Shown here one piece after another: positions 48,143 through 57,992 of a DNA stretch of 64,000 nt (positions are counted from its first letter, which is position 1; every line of letters begins with the position of its first letter). The position numbers and the translations under genes were made by a program. The notes under the pieces were generated by a model, which saw nothing but the letters and a program-made list of their open reading frames with translations, was not told the origin of the DNA and searched no databases. Source of the stretch: an uncultured Eubacteriales bacterium (GTDB lineage: Bacteria > Bacillota > Clostridia > TANB77 > UBA1234); contig CASDSU010000028.1 of the NCBI GenBank assembly GCA_949283575.1, positions 62,001 to 126,000 on the forward strand, read 5' to 3'.

Positions 48143-48667
48143 TTATTTTTCATTTGCACATCTTAGACACGGTGTGTATCCTCTGTTTAGCGCCTCTGAT
48201 ATTGATATTCCTGTATATTCAGCACCATTACAATTTGATAAATTATGATATTTCTTACCAGTTTTTGAAACGTATACTACTCTCACATTTGATATAGTTA
48301 TATCACTTGTTGTATTTTCAAGTCCCGTTTCACTCTTAACATCAGAAACAATAGTAGAACTTATATCTTCTACTACTTCCTTCTTTTCTACTTCTTCCTG
48401 CAACTCTTTTCCAGATGACTTTTTAGTATCAATAATTATTTGATTATTAACAAAATCAACATCTACTCCAACCATTTCAGAAAATTCTCTCAATGCAACA
48501 TATGTTCTGTCTTGATATTGCAAGATTGGTGTTTCAGAAGAATATTCTTCATTATCAATTAAAATTGGATATGGTGAAAAATACACCCTCTTTACTAATG
48601 TACCTGCGTATACAACTGTCGAAAAAAGTGATACTGCAATAAAAAATGAAATTAAAAATTTTTTCAT
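48143..48667 (-). CDS. Secreted protein with copper-amine-oxidase-like and Cys/His C-terminal domain
   Basis: A 174-residue exported protein. Signal peptide to about residue 21 (AGTLV), then a copper amine oxidase N-like domain (ILQYQDRTYVALREFSEMVG), a Glu-rich linker and a C-terminal module YVSKTGKKYHNLSNC then CLRC, a Cys/His pattern that may bind metal. Function outside the cell is unknown. Confidence 0.75.
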   Translation of the reverse strand: MKKFLISFFIAVSLFSTVVYAGTLVKRVYFSPYPILIDNEEYSSETPILQYQDRTYVALREFSEMVGVDVDFVNNQIIIDTKKSSGKELQEEVEKKEVVEDISSTIVSDVKSETGLENTTSDITISNVRVVYVSKTGKKYHNLSNCNGAEYTGISISEALNRGYTPCLRCANEK

Positions 48668-48921
48668 TTTACCTCCTTTATTTAATTAAATTCTAAATGG
48701 AAAATTTCGGCAGAAACGCCATAGAAATTTGAACTACGTTTAATATAATCCTAAACCAGAAAAAAGTCAAGAAAGAATGTTCGATTTTTTTTGTTTCACA
48801 TTACCAAGCCCTTCAAATGCAAACTCATTTTTTATTGATATATTCATATTTTATGGTATAATCGTGTAGAAAATATTCGCTAATAAATATTAATTCTATT
48901 TTTTATAGGAGGGAGAAATGT

Positions 48922-50376
48922 ATGAGAGACAGTTCTAATCGTCGGGTCCGTTGTTTCCTTTGCAACCAACTGGTTCCACGTAGCTATCTTGACACAATAC
49001 ATGAAGACGAAGATACTCCGTATGCACTTGTTACTCTACGCATTTCCAATAAATTTGGATGCATCTGCTCTGGATGCGTCACGTACTATGCATTGAAGAT
49101 GGGAACCACATTTGAATTTTCGTCCGGCAAGTATGGCGACAATCCTAACGGTAATAATGGTTCTTTGTCTGACTATGGTTTTTCTGACGATGACGATGAA
49201 ACTCCTAGCGAAGCTTCCTCGTCAATTTCTACTTCTGAGACAACCACATCCACAGTGCTCTCAAAATCTGCCGAAGAAAAGTCTCAGGACGAAAAAGATC
49301 TTGAGCTATTTAGGCAAAAATACGATTGCCTCGATTATTCCTTAGATAGTCTTACAGCGCTTGTAGAAAAGACTGTTTTCGGTCAGCACGAAGCAGTTAA
49401 AAAGTTTCTCTACGCGTTGTATTTCAATCAAATGGCTAATCTTATGGAAGATTTGGGCGATGATCCTTTCAAGCACAAGCACATTATGCTGATTGGTGGT
49501 ACCGGTGTTGGTAAAACACTTCTTGCTACAACAGCAGCAAAAGCTTTCGGTGTTGTTCACTCTGTTTCCAACGCTACACCTATCACTTCTGCAGGTTACA
49601 TTGGAGATAAAGTTGAAAATGTTCTGGAAAGATTGCTTGACGCTACTAATGGCAACATCGAGCTCGCCCAAAATGGTGTCGTTATTTTGGACGAAATTGA
49701 TAAGAAGCGCTCTGTTCCAGACGGAAGTGGTCGAGACGTTGTTGGCAAGGCAGTTCAGCAAGAGCTTCTCAAGCTTTTGGAACCCTCTATCATTTGGATT
49801 AAACACCATACTATTCCTTTCTACACAGGCAACTTAACAGTTGTCATGATGGGTGCTTTTGTTGGTTTGGAAGATATCATTAAGAGCCGTTCTAAGTCAA
49901 CAACAATTGGCTTTGGTGCTCCTAAGAACGCTTCGAAACCTTCGATGTTCCAAGTTACACCTGATGACCTCATCGAATACGGCTTCATTCCAGAAATGAT
50001 TGGCCGAATTCCCATCATCTGCACACTAAGCGATCTCACACATAGCACAGTCGTTGATATCATCTATCATCATCTCGAACGATACAACAAGTTTTTCAAG
50101 GTCAAGAATTTCGAACTATATTTCAATCCTCATCTTGTAAACAAGATTGCAGATGAGGTTTTGGAATCCAAGACAGGTGCACGTGATGTCGAAGTTCGAC
50201 TCGATGAAATTCTTCGACCTGCACTTTATTGTATCTTCCAGAGTCAACCCGATGGCGTCTGTGAAATCGGTGAAAATGGTGAAATAAATATTCTGCTTCA
50301 CAACAAAAAGAATCCTAGGATTCTTGAAACACTTGATTTCCCGCCAATCGAAAAATACATTGAAGAAGATGAATAA
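48922..50376 (+). CDS. ClpX-like AAA+ unfoldase with N-terminal Cys motif
   Basis: A 484-residue protein. N-terminal zinc-type motif with C11, C14 and C47, C49, C52 (spacing differs from ordinary ClpX), a Ser/Glu-rich linker (about 80-115), then the ClpX AAA+ core: FGQHEAVKKFL, Walker A GGTGVGKT, VILDEIDKK Walker B, GYIPEMIGRIP and sensor-2 region GARDVEVRLDEIL. A normal ClpX has IGF loops for ClpP; none is obvious here. Codons are GC-rich and one zero-frame CGG (48943-48945, codon 8) is read without shift. Isolated with its own promoter and terminator; likely transferred. Confidence 0.85.
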   Translation: MRDSSNRRVRCFLCNQLVPRSYLDTIHEDEDTPYALVTLRISNKFGCICSGCVTYYALKMGTTFEFSSGKYGDNPNGNNGSLSDYGFSDDDDETPSEASSSISTSETTTSTVLSKSAEEKSQDEKDLELFRQKYDCLDYSLDSLTALVEKTVFGQHEAVKKFLYALYFNQMANLMEDLGDDPFKHKHIMLIGGTGVGKTLLATTAAKAFGVVHSVSNATPITSAGYIGDKVENVLERLLDATNGNIELAQNGVVILDEIDKKRSVPDGSGRDVVGKAVQQELLKLLEPSIIWIKHHTIPFYTGNLTVVMMGAFVGLEDIIKSRSKSTTIGFGAPKNASKPSMFQVTPDDLIEYGFIPEMIGRIPIICTLSDLTHSTVVDIIYHHLERYNKFFKVKNFELYFNPHLVNKIADEVLESKTGARDVEVRLDEILRPALYCIFQSQPDGVCEIGENGEINILLHNKKNPRILETLDFPPIEKYIEEDE

Positions 50377-50379
50377 CCC

Positions 50380-50415
50380 AATAGGGCCGTTTTGAACAAA
50401 AACGGCCCTATTTTT
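50380..50415 (+). terminator. Rho-independent terminator
   Basis: AATAGGGCCGTTTT / AAAACGGCCCTATT arms with TTTTTC tail after the ClpX-like gene. Confidence 0.88.
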
Positions 50416-50505
50416 CTTTTAACTTTTAGATGAAATTTTTTTATAATATGTTATACTATATCTAAATCTAACAAAAACTTCTTAATTTTAAAGGATGTGT
50501 CTACT

Positions 50506-51556
50506 TTGAAAAATTGTAAAATCTTGCATCTACTAAATTCTAAAAAATTTACTGACATTGAAAACACAATAGTTCAATCTATGGAACTTCTAAAAGATGA
50601 TTGTGAAACTGCTTATGCTTCACCATCCGGATCAGTTTCTAAGGTTTTAAGAAAAAAAGAAATAAACTATCTTCCATTAGATAAAATGGATTTAAAATCA
50701 ATTTCTAATGTTGTTGAATCGTATGCTCCGGATATAATACGCTCACATGGTTTAGAAGCATGTATTTTAGCTAGCAAATTTTCAAAAAACATTGAAATAA
50801 TTGCACAAATACACGAAGATTTAGAGTCATTTCACAAATTATCTAAGAATTCTTTAATATTCAAATCTGCATCAAAACACTTCGCAAAAATTATATGGCC
50901 ATCAGAAAAATCTTTTAAAAATTACAAGTATAATAAAATAATTGATGAAAAAAGTATTTTCCTAAGAAAATCAATAAATTGTGAAGATGTTATTAAGAAA
51001 TCCACATTAGATGAAAATGATAAAACAAACTTCTTCGATATTTTATTATTTTCCGATAACCTAGATGATGAAACTTTCATTAAAATAATAAATATTCTCG
51101 GACTTCTTAAAGGGAGAGGTTTTTCATTTAAATGTGGTGTTTTTTCAACTATGTCTTTGAATGAAACTTTTGCACCATATATAAAAGAATGTCGGTTTAG
51201 ATGATTCAATATTTTTTATCAACAATGTCGACAACTATTATTCTCTTTTAGCAAAAGCAAAGATTTTACTTATTGCAGAAAATCACGAAGAAATCCCTTT
51301 ATATGCATTAGAAGCTGGTGCACTAGGCATTCCTATCTTATCAACATACTGTAATGGTCTTAAAAATATTATTCAAAATGAATTCAATGGATTTCTTGCG
51401 AATAACGAATTTGATTTAGCAAATTTCGCAGCTCGTATGCTTGATGATAGACAACTATGGTTATTACTTTCTACCAATTCACTAACAAACTCTGATAATC
51501 AAAATAATTTAGATGAATATATCATTCAACTAAAACAATTGTATAATATAAAATAA
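50506..51556 (+). CDS. GT-B glycosyltransferase, split by +1 shift at CGG
   Basis: Probable start TTG 50506 (AAGGA nine bases before). The N-terminal GT-B domain (ILHLLNSKKF to about residue 190) ends in the first frame at TGA 51202. CGG is at 51193-51195; omitting its C joins KEC to GLDDSIFFINNVDNYYSLL and runs on with a donor-domain motif EEIPLYALEAGALGIPIL (E-x7-E type of GT4 enzymes) to TAA 51554, giving 349 aa. The site is TGT-CGG-T. Sugar and acceptor unknown. Confidence 0.85.
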
Positions 51557-51579
51557 TTTTGAAATAAAAAGGGGAACAT

Positions 51580-52476
51580 ATGAAGAAAAATACTACTAAC
51601 AAAATCAAAAAAAGATTAGGTGACAGATATGACGGCAGACGCGTTCGTCATTCCGATCCAACAAATGTAATAATACCTTTCATTATGAAAACTCGTAATG
51701 ATGCACAAGTTGAATTTGATGCAGAAATTGACATCAGCAATGTTGAAAATAGAATACGTGAAAGAAGAAAAAACGGAGAATCAATATCTTTCTTAGATTA
51801 CTTCTTTACCGCACTTATCCGAACTGTTGCAGAATATCCGCGCTTAAATAGATTCATCGCCGGTAGAAGATTGTATTCTAGAGATGACTTAGCACTTTCT
51901 ATTGTTGTAAAAAAAGAAATGAATATCGAAACTGAAGCAACACCTGTTAAAATGATATTTGAAAAAGACTCATCTGTTGATGATGTTGCTGAATTGTTAC
52001 AAAAAACAATAATTGCCAATAAGGGTGGAACTGGTATAAAAAACGACACCGACAAATTTATGAATATAATAAATAGATTACCTCGATTTTTATTTTCTTT
52101 TGTTATAGACTTTCTTACATTTTTAGATTTTTATGGACATATGCCAAAATTCATTCATAGACTTAGTCCATTTCATACAAGCATGTTTGTGACAAATATG
52201 GGTTCTATTGGTTCGGGTCCTATTTATCATCATGTATATAATTGGGGAACTACTTCTATTTTCATCGCAATGGGAACTAAAAAGAAATTGCGTGTGATTG
52301 ATAGTGACGGAAAAATTGTTGAGAAAAAAGTTATGAAACTTCGATTTGTTGCTGATGAGAGAATCGGTGACGGTTTCTATCTTTCAAAAGCATTGAAGTA
52401 CTTTACAGGATTATTCTTACATCCAGAAATTTTAGAACAAAAAGCAGAAAGAGTTTTAGAAGATGACCAAATATAA
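51580..52476 (+). CDS. 2-oxoacid dehydrogenase acyltransferase-fold protein, likely non-catalytic
   Basis: A 298-residue protein of the E2/chloramphenicol acetyltransferase fold: YFFTALIRTVAEYPRLNRFI, RDDLALSIVV, TEATPVKMIF and the C-terminal FVTNMGSIGSGPIYHHVYNW region. The catalytic HHxxxDG motif is replaced, so a pseudoenzyme or different chemistry is likely. It has no lipoyl domain. Start ATG 51580 has GGGG. It follows the glycosyltransferase gene by 23 nt, possibly same operon. Confidence 0.75.
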   Translation: MKKNTTNKIKKRLGDRYDGRRVRHSDPTNVIIPFIMKTRNDAQVEFDAEIDISNVENRIRERRKNGESISFLDYFFTALIRTVAEYPRLNRFIAGRRLYSRDDLALSIVVKKEMNIETEATPVKMIFEKDSSVDDVAELLQKTIIANKGGTGIKNDTDKFMNIINRLPRFLFSFVIDFLTFLDFYGHMPKFIHRLSPFHTSMFVTNMGSIGSGPIYHHVYNWGTTSIFIAMGTKKKLRVIDSDGKIVEKKVMKLRFVADERIGDGFYLSKALKYFTGLFLHPEILEQKAERVLEDDQI

Positions 52477-52592
52477 AATTGGAAATTGGGACGGTTCTTT
52501 TTTCCAAAATGCAAAGTATTTAAGAGAACGAAAAAAGTATTGTTTGACTCTTAGCAAATTTTGAAAAAGGAACCATCCCAATTTCCAAATTT
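52476..52592. repeat. MITE-like 117-bp inverted-repeat element
   Basis: Arms of about 30 bp: AAATTGGAAATTGGGACGG with TTCTTTTTTC at the left, and GAAAAAGGAACC with ATCCCAATTTCCAAATTT at the right. Both ends touch the stop codons of the flanking convergent genes, so it also serves as a terminator. Partial copies lie at 16504-16536 and 57943-57976. Confidence 0.65.
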
Positions 52593-53073
52593 ATATATAT
52601 CTCTCTTTAACAACATTTCTCATCAAATATTCCAAGAATATCTGACAACCCAAATCAATCTCTCGATACGTTCTATCGAAATCATTTGTGTATATAGGAT
52701 CAACGACATCAAAAGTTTCTTTTGAAAAATCATACAATTGAAAAACCTTATAATAGACATCTTTTTCAATTATATCAAGAATTCCTTGTACTACAGAAGC
52801 CTCCATCGCAATTATATAATCATAGTTTTTATAATCTTCTTTAGTCATTTTCCTTGCAAAGTGCTCTTCATATTCAATATTATTTTCTTCTAATTTTTCT
52901 ATTGTTCCTTGCGCAATACCTCTCCCCAATTGCTCTGCTGTAGTTGCCGCAGAATCCACAAAAAATCTCTCGGAAATTCCACATTTTTTGGCCTTATCTA
53001 TAAACACAAATTGAGCCATTGTTGAACGACAAATATTTCCTTTGCAAACAAACAATATCTTGATTTTTCTCAT
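52591..53073 (-). CDS. Low-molecular-weight protein tyrosine phosphatase
   Basis: A 160-residue phosphatase. P-loop VCKGNICRSTMAQ (C-x5-R) at the N-terminus and a general-acid Asp region DVVDPIYTNDFDRTY near the C-terminus (canonical DP). Such enzymes regulate capsule kinases or arsenate-like chemistry; here no tyrosine kinase is adjacent. Ends inside a MITE-like repeat. Confidence 0.92.
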   Translation of the reverse strand: MRKIKILFVCKGNICRSTMAQFVFIDKAKKCGISERFFVDSAATTAEQLGRGIAQGTIEKLEENNIEYEEHFARKMTKEDYKNYDYIIAMEASVVQGILDIIEKDVYYKVFQLYDFSKETFDVVDPIYTNDFDRTYREIDLGCQIFLEYLMRNVVKERYI

Positions 53074-53303
53074 TAAAATCCTCTTCTCATATTTTTATAT
53101 TTCGAATCAGTTCCACATAATATTATATACAAAAATATGGAAATTTCAATTTCTGTAAACCAAGAAATTTTTCAAAATTCCTCTTTTAAACGTCTTTGGC
53201 TTTCAAAAATCTGAATTTTCTAAAAAAGCCGCCGTTTTCCTGCTGAACTCGTCCATAAACAAAAAATAGACAAAAGAAATATCTCTTTTGTCCATTTTCT
53301 GTA

Positions 53304-55196
53304 TTATTCTAATTCAAACGCTCCTGTATATAGTTGATAATACGTACCTTTTTGTTCTATCAAGAAGTCATGCTCTCCCCTTTCGATTATCTTACCATGA
53401 TCTAAAACTATTATAGCTTTCGAATTTCTAACTGTTGAAAGTCTATGCGCAATTACAAATACTGTTCTATCAAGCATTAATTTATCCATTCCATCTTGAA
53501 CAATTGCTTCTGTTCTTGTGTCTATACTTGATGTAGCTTCGTCTAGTATCATTACTGGTGGATCTGCAACTGCAGCTCTTGCAATAGATATAAGCTGTCT
53601 TTGACCTTGCGATAAACTTTCACCATTGTTTGTAATCCACGTATCATATCCATTTGGTAAACGCTTTATAAATCCATCAGCATTGGCAAGTTTAGCTGCT
53701 TCTTCAATTTCTTCATCTGTAGCATCTAAACGACCATACCTAATGTTATCTCTAATCGTTCCAGTAAATAAATTTGTATCTTGCAAAACCATTCCAAGAG
53801 AACGTCTTAAATCATCTTTATTGATATCTTTTATATTAATTCCATCATAGATAATTTCGCCCTCTTCAATTTCATAAAATCTATTTATCAAGTTTGTTAT
53901 TGTAGTTTTGCCAGCACCTGTTGCACCAACAAAAGCAATTTTTTGTCCAGGTTTTGCATAGAATGAAACATCACTAAGTACTGTTTTCTCTGGAACATAT
54001 CCAAAAGTTAAATCTTTAATTTCTACGTGACCTTTAAGAGGAATATACTCACTCTCACCTACTTCATTAACTTTTTTCCACGCCCATTTTTCTGTACGTT
54101 TCTCTGTTTCATGAATTTCTTCACCATCATATTCAACATTTACAAGTGTAACTGTACCTTCATTTGTTTCAGGTATTTCGTCCATTAACTCGAAGATTCT
54201 TTCAGCACCAGCCATAGCTATTGCAATAGAATTTATTTGTTGAGATACTCTCGAAACCGGCATATTGAAACTTCTGCTAAGTTGCAAGAAACTTGCAATT
54301 TTTCCAAGTGTTATACCCATATTTGTCTTTAATGCCAAAACACCACCAACAATTGCAAGAATTACATACTGTAAATGACCAATATTCCCCATAATAGGCA
54401 TCAATATATTTGCCATCATATTAGCATTTGTAGCATTTTCGCACCACTTATCATTTATCTTATCAAATTCTTCTTTTGATTTATCTTCATGACAAAAAAC
54501 TTTGATTACTTTTTGGCCATTAATCATTTCCTCAATATATCCATTAACTTTTGCAAGCGATTCTTGTTGTTTTATAAAATATTTTGAACTTTTGCCTCCA
54601 ACAATTTTAACAATTCTAAGCATAATTACCAAAATAACAACTACTACTAATGTCAAATAAACATTCGTAAATAACATCGCTAAAAACACTGCAACTATCG
54701 TAATAAATGAAGAAATAAGTTGAGGTATACTTTCTGCAAGCATTTCACGAAGCGCATCTGTATCATTCGTATAATGACTCATGACCTCTCCGTGTGTATG
54801 TGAATCAAAATATTTCAAAGGTAAAGTCTGCATCTTAGCAAACATCTCATTTCTAATTTTCTTTAGGATTCCTTGAGTTATAAAAACCATGATCCTCGTA
54901 TACGTAAACGTCGCAATGACACCTGTAGCATAAATTCCCGCCATAAAGGCAAGTGCACGAATCAAATTTGAAAAATTAGGATTATCTATTCCAATCAAAG
55001 GAGTAATATAATCATCAATTAAAGTTCTTATAAATAGTGAATTTGCCACGTTCGTAAGCGAAGAAAGAATAATACAAATGACAACGATAACCATTAATAC
55101 TTTATACTTTTTAAAGTAAGATAATAATCTTTTTATTGTTTCTTTAGGATTTTTAACTTTACCAGCAAATCCTCTTTTTCCTCCAACTCTAGCCAT
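53304..55196 (-). CDS. ABC exporter, membrane-ATPase half-transporter
   Basis: A 630-residue half-transporter. Six membrane helices in the first 330 residues, followed by an ATPase: Walker A GATGAGKTT, signature LSQGQRQL, Walker B VMILDEATSS and H-loop AHRLST. A linker insertion (about 345-385) is acidic. It overlaps the upstream ABC gene by 8 nt and has the reverse subunit of a heterodimeric multidrug/lipid exporter. Substrate unknown. Confidence 0.94.
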   Translation of the reverse strand: MARVGGKRGFAGKVKNPKETIKRLLSYFKKYKVLMVIVVICIILSSLTNVANSLFIRTLIDDYITPLIGIDNPNFSNLIRALAFMAGIYATGVIATFTYTRIMVFITQGILKKIRNEMFAKMQTLPLKYFDSHTHGEVMSHYTNDTDALREMLAESIPQLISSFITIVAVFLAMLFTNVYLTLVVVVILVIMLRIVKIVGGKSSKYFIKQQESLAKVNGYIEEMINGQKVIKVFCHEDKSKEEFDKINDKWCENATNANMMANILMPIMGNIGHLQYVILAIVGGVLALKTNMGITLGKIASFLQLSRSFNMPVSRVSQQINSIAIAMAGAERIFELMDEIPETNEGTVTLVNVEYDGEEIHETEKRTEKWAWKKVNEVGESEYIPLKGHVEIKDLTFGYVPEKTVLSDVSFYAKPGQKIAFVGATGAGKTTITNLINRFYEIEEGEIIYDGINIKDINKDDLRRSLGMVLQDTNLFTGTIRDNIRYGRLDATDEEIEEAAKLANADGFIKRLPNGYDTWITNNGESLSQGQRQLISIARAAVADPPVMILDEATSSIDTRTEAIVQDGMDKLMLDRTVFVIAHRLSTVRNSKAIIVLDHGKIIERGEHDFLIEQKGTYYQLYTGAFELE

Positions 55197-56937
55197 TTGC
55201 CTTACCTCCCTTCATTTGTGAGTTATAAATTTCTTGATATATTGCATTGTTTTTTAGGAGATTTGCAGGCGTGTCAAAAGCTTCAAGCTTGCCCTCATTT
55301 AATATTATTATTTTATCTGCATCCTCAACAGACGCTATTCTTTGTGCAATTATTAATTTCGTAGTATTTGGAATTTCTTCTCTAAAAGCTTTTCTAATTA
55401 GTGCATCAGTTTTTGTGTCGACTGCACTAGTTGAATCATCTAAAATTAAAATTTTTGGTTTCTTTAAAAGTGCTCTTGCAATACAAAGTCTTTGTTTTTG
55501 TCCACCAGATACGTTCGTACCACCTTGCTCAATATGTGTATTATATTTATCTGGAAAACTTTGAATAAAATCATCCGCTTGGGCAAGTTTACAAACATGC
55601 ATAACTTCTTCGTCCGTTGCTTTCTCATTTCCCCAACGAATATTCTCACTAATCGTTCCTGAGAATAATTCATTTTTTTGAAGAACCATTGCAACTTCAT
55701 CTCTCAAAACTTTCAAATCATATTTTTTAACGTCTATTCCGCCAACAAAAACTGTACCACTTGTAGCATCATAAAGTCTCGGAATCATTTGAACAAGTGT
55801 TGTCTTTGAACTACCAGTACCACCAATAATACCAATAGTTTCACCAGATTTAATTTTCAAATCAACATCATTTAAAGCAAGTTTCTTTTTATCTTTTACA
55901 TAGCTAAAATTAACATCTCTAAATTCAATTGAACCGTCTTCAATCTCCATTTTTGGTTTTTCAGGATTTTTCAAATCAACTTTCTCTTCCAAAATTTCAA
56001 CAATTCTTTCAGCAGAAGCTTTCGAAATAATAATAGTAACAAAAATCATTGAAAGCATCATAAGACTATTTAAAATTTGCATTGCATACGAAATAACTAT
56101 TGTAAGTTCACCAGTTGACATGTTTCCAGCTGTAATTGCTTTTGCACTAAGCCAAGAAATCATAATCATTGCTGTATGTATTGCAATTTGCATTACAGGT
56201 CTATTAAATGCAACTAAATTTTCACCTTTTTTAAACAATTTATAAATTTTTTCTGAAATTGTTTGAAACTTTTCTTTTTCAACATCTTCATTTACAAAAG
56301 CTTTTACAACTCTTATTCCTCTGACATTTTCTTGAACGACATTATTTAATTCATCATATGTTTTAAATACTTTTTCGAAAATTGGGAACGTAATTTTAAT
56401 AATTATTAATAGCGCTAGTGCTAACGCAGGAGCAATCCACAAAAATACACGTCCAAGTTCTGGATTAATTTTGTGCATCATTACAAATGAAAAAATCAGC
56501 ATCAGCGGAGATCTAAAAGCTACACGAATAATCATCTGAAACGATTGTTGAACATTTGTAACATCAGTTGTTAGCCTCGTCACAATACTTGAGGTTGAGA
56601 ATTTATCAATATTTGCGAAAGAAAAATCTTGTAGTTTGTAATACAAATCTTTTCTCAAATTTTTAGCAAAACCAGCTGTAGCTTTCGCACACATTAATCC
56701 TGAAAGTACTCCAAAAAGTAATGACAGCAATCCCATAAAAATCAGTAGAATTCCATCTTTATATATAACGTCTAAATTTCCAAGTTCTATTCCAAAATCG
56801 ATTAAATGCGCAATCTGAAATGTAACAAGGATTTCCAGTATAACTTCTATACCAACTAAAATAGGACTAGCAATTGTTTCCCACTTATATTCTCTAATAC
56901 ATTTTGCAAGTCTTTTTATCATAAATATTGGATGCAT
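55189..56937 (-). CDS. ABC exporter, second half-transporter
   Basis: A 582-residue half-transporter. Six membrane helices, then Walker A GGTGSSKTT, signature VSGGQKQR, Walker B ILILDDSTSA and a non-canonical D-to-E catalytic region (DDSTS rather than DEATS), typical of the degenerate site in heterodimeric exporters. H-loop is Gln (AQRIAS). First gene of the pair; both work as one heterodimer. Confidence 0.94.
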   Translation of the reverse strand: MHPIFMIKRLAKCIREYKWETIASPILVGIEVILEILVTFQIAHLIDFGIELGNLDVIYKDGILLIFMGLLSLLFGVLSGLMCAKATAGFAKNLRKDLYYKLQDFSFANIDKFSTSSIVTRLTTDVTNVQQSFQMIIRVAFRSPLMLIFSFVMMHKINPELGRVFLWIAPALALALLIIIKITFPIFEKVFKTYDELNNVVQENVRGIRVVKAFVNEDVEKEKFQTISEKIYKLFKKGENLVAFNRPVMQIAIHTAMIMISWLSAKAITAGNMSTGELTIVISYAMQILNSLMMLSMIFVTIIISKASAERIVEILEEKVDLKNPEKPKMEIEDGSIEFRDVNFSYVKDKKKLALNDVDLKIKSGETIGIIGGTGSSKTTLVQMIPRLYDATSGTVFVGGIDVKKYDLKVLRDEVAMVLQKNELFSGTISENIRWGNEKATDEEVMHVCKLAQADDFIQSFPDKYNTHIEQGGTNVSGGQKQRLCIARALLKKPKILILDDSTSAVDTKTDALIRKAFREEIPNTTKLIIAQRIASVEDADKIIILNEGKLEAFDTPANLLKNNAIYQEIYNSQMKGGKANG

Positions 56938-57127
56938 TTCCTAGCACCCTTCTAACCTCCTTTTTCATTATTTTCAAGTCATTATACATCATAACAGAAT
57001 AGCACAAATTTAGCTTGATTTCAACAAAATTTCACATTTAATTATACGCTCAAATCCATTTAAAAATACTTAAAATGATCAAAAAAAGAACCTCTTATCT
57101 AATCTACAATAAGAGATTCTTTATTAG

Positions 57128-57763
57128 TTATGCAAGAATATATCTTCCATTTTCATATTTAACTTTTGAGCCATACTCAATTTTTTCATAAAGTTCTTCG
57201 TCGATATCAATCCCCCAAAATTCCTTGCCAGAATCCTCAATTTTCAAGCTCATTCGTGCTTCTTTGATATCATCACTTTTGTCGCAAACCACATAGTTAA
57301 CTCCTTCGACTTGAAATTCTTCAATAGAGTTTTCAAGACTTCTAATTATTCTTTGACGTATTTTTAACACTTCAGCAGTAACCACTAGGCTAGTTACATA
57401 CTTACCATCCTGAATAACTAAAACATCTCCTACCTTCGTCTCAGGAGAAATTGCTGAAAGTTCAATATTTTCGAAAGTTCTTTCAGACTCATTAATCTTA
57501 TGCACAAAACACACATTTGACTCAGGAGAAACGTTTTTTACCAGAAAACAGCAACCACTTTCTGGCTTATATTCTTTAACCATCTCCATCAAAAACGAAT
57601 TAACAGTCTGATTTATTAGTCCATTCACTTTTCTTGGAATTTCCAAAGATTTCTCCGCCTTTTCAAGATATTCTCTAAGTTCATTGTTCAACCCTTCCAA
57701 CGCAGCAATAACATCGAAATCTTTATCCTCAGATACATTTATATTTTTTTCTTCCAATTCCAT
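57128..57763 (-). CDS. Hypothetical protein, 211 aa
   Basis: Not recognised. Cytoplasmic, acidic; a helical N-terminus (LEGLNNELREYLEKAEKSL), then strand-rich segments (SGCCFLVKNVSPESNVCFVH). ATG 57763 follows AGAGGCG; 57802 is rejected for lack of a ribosome site. Alone between divergent genes, no terminator pair visible besides the U-run near 57116. Confidence 0.6.
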   Translation of the reverse strand: MELEEKNINVSEDKDFDVIAALEGLNNELREYLEKAEKSLEIPRKVNGLINQTVNSFLMEMVKEYKPESGCCFLVKNVSPESNVCFVHKINESERTFENIELSAISPETKVGDVLVIQDGKYVTSLVVTAEVLKIRQRIIRSLENSIEEFQVEGVNYVVCDKSDDIKEARMSLKIEDSGKEFWGIDIDEELYEKIEYGSKVKYENGRYILA

Positions 57764-57875
57764 TTTTATCGCCTCTCTTTCGAAACTTTCTCTATTCCAC
57801 AAATAGTCTTAAAAGACAGGCTCATTATACACTCATTTTTAAGCATTATCAAGTTTGAAATGATGGCGATGCTTT

Positions 57876-57912
57876 TTGGACAAAAGGACGGGGCTTTTGT
57901 CCAATTTTTATT
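57876..57912. repeat. Hairpin between divergent genes
   Basis: TTGGACAAAAG / CTTTTGTCCAA inverted repeat with a GGACGGGG loop, similar to the loop-and-arm words of the terminator at 25562. Role unclear (no gene ends here). Confidence 0.5.
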
Positions 57913-57942
57913 TATGATATAATACGCAATTATTAACTAAAG

Positions 57943-57976
57943 TTGAAAAAAGAACCGTCCCAAATTCCAAATTCTA
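57943..57976. repeat. Partial copy of the GGGACGGTTC-type repeat
   Basis: GAAAAAAGAACCGTCCC then AAATTCCAAATTCT matches one arm of the MITE-like element at 52476-52592; only one arm is present. Confidence 0.5.
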
Positions 57977-57992
57977 AAGAAAGGATTTTTTT

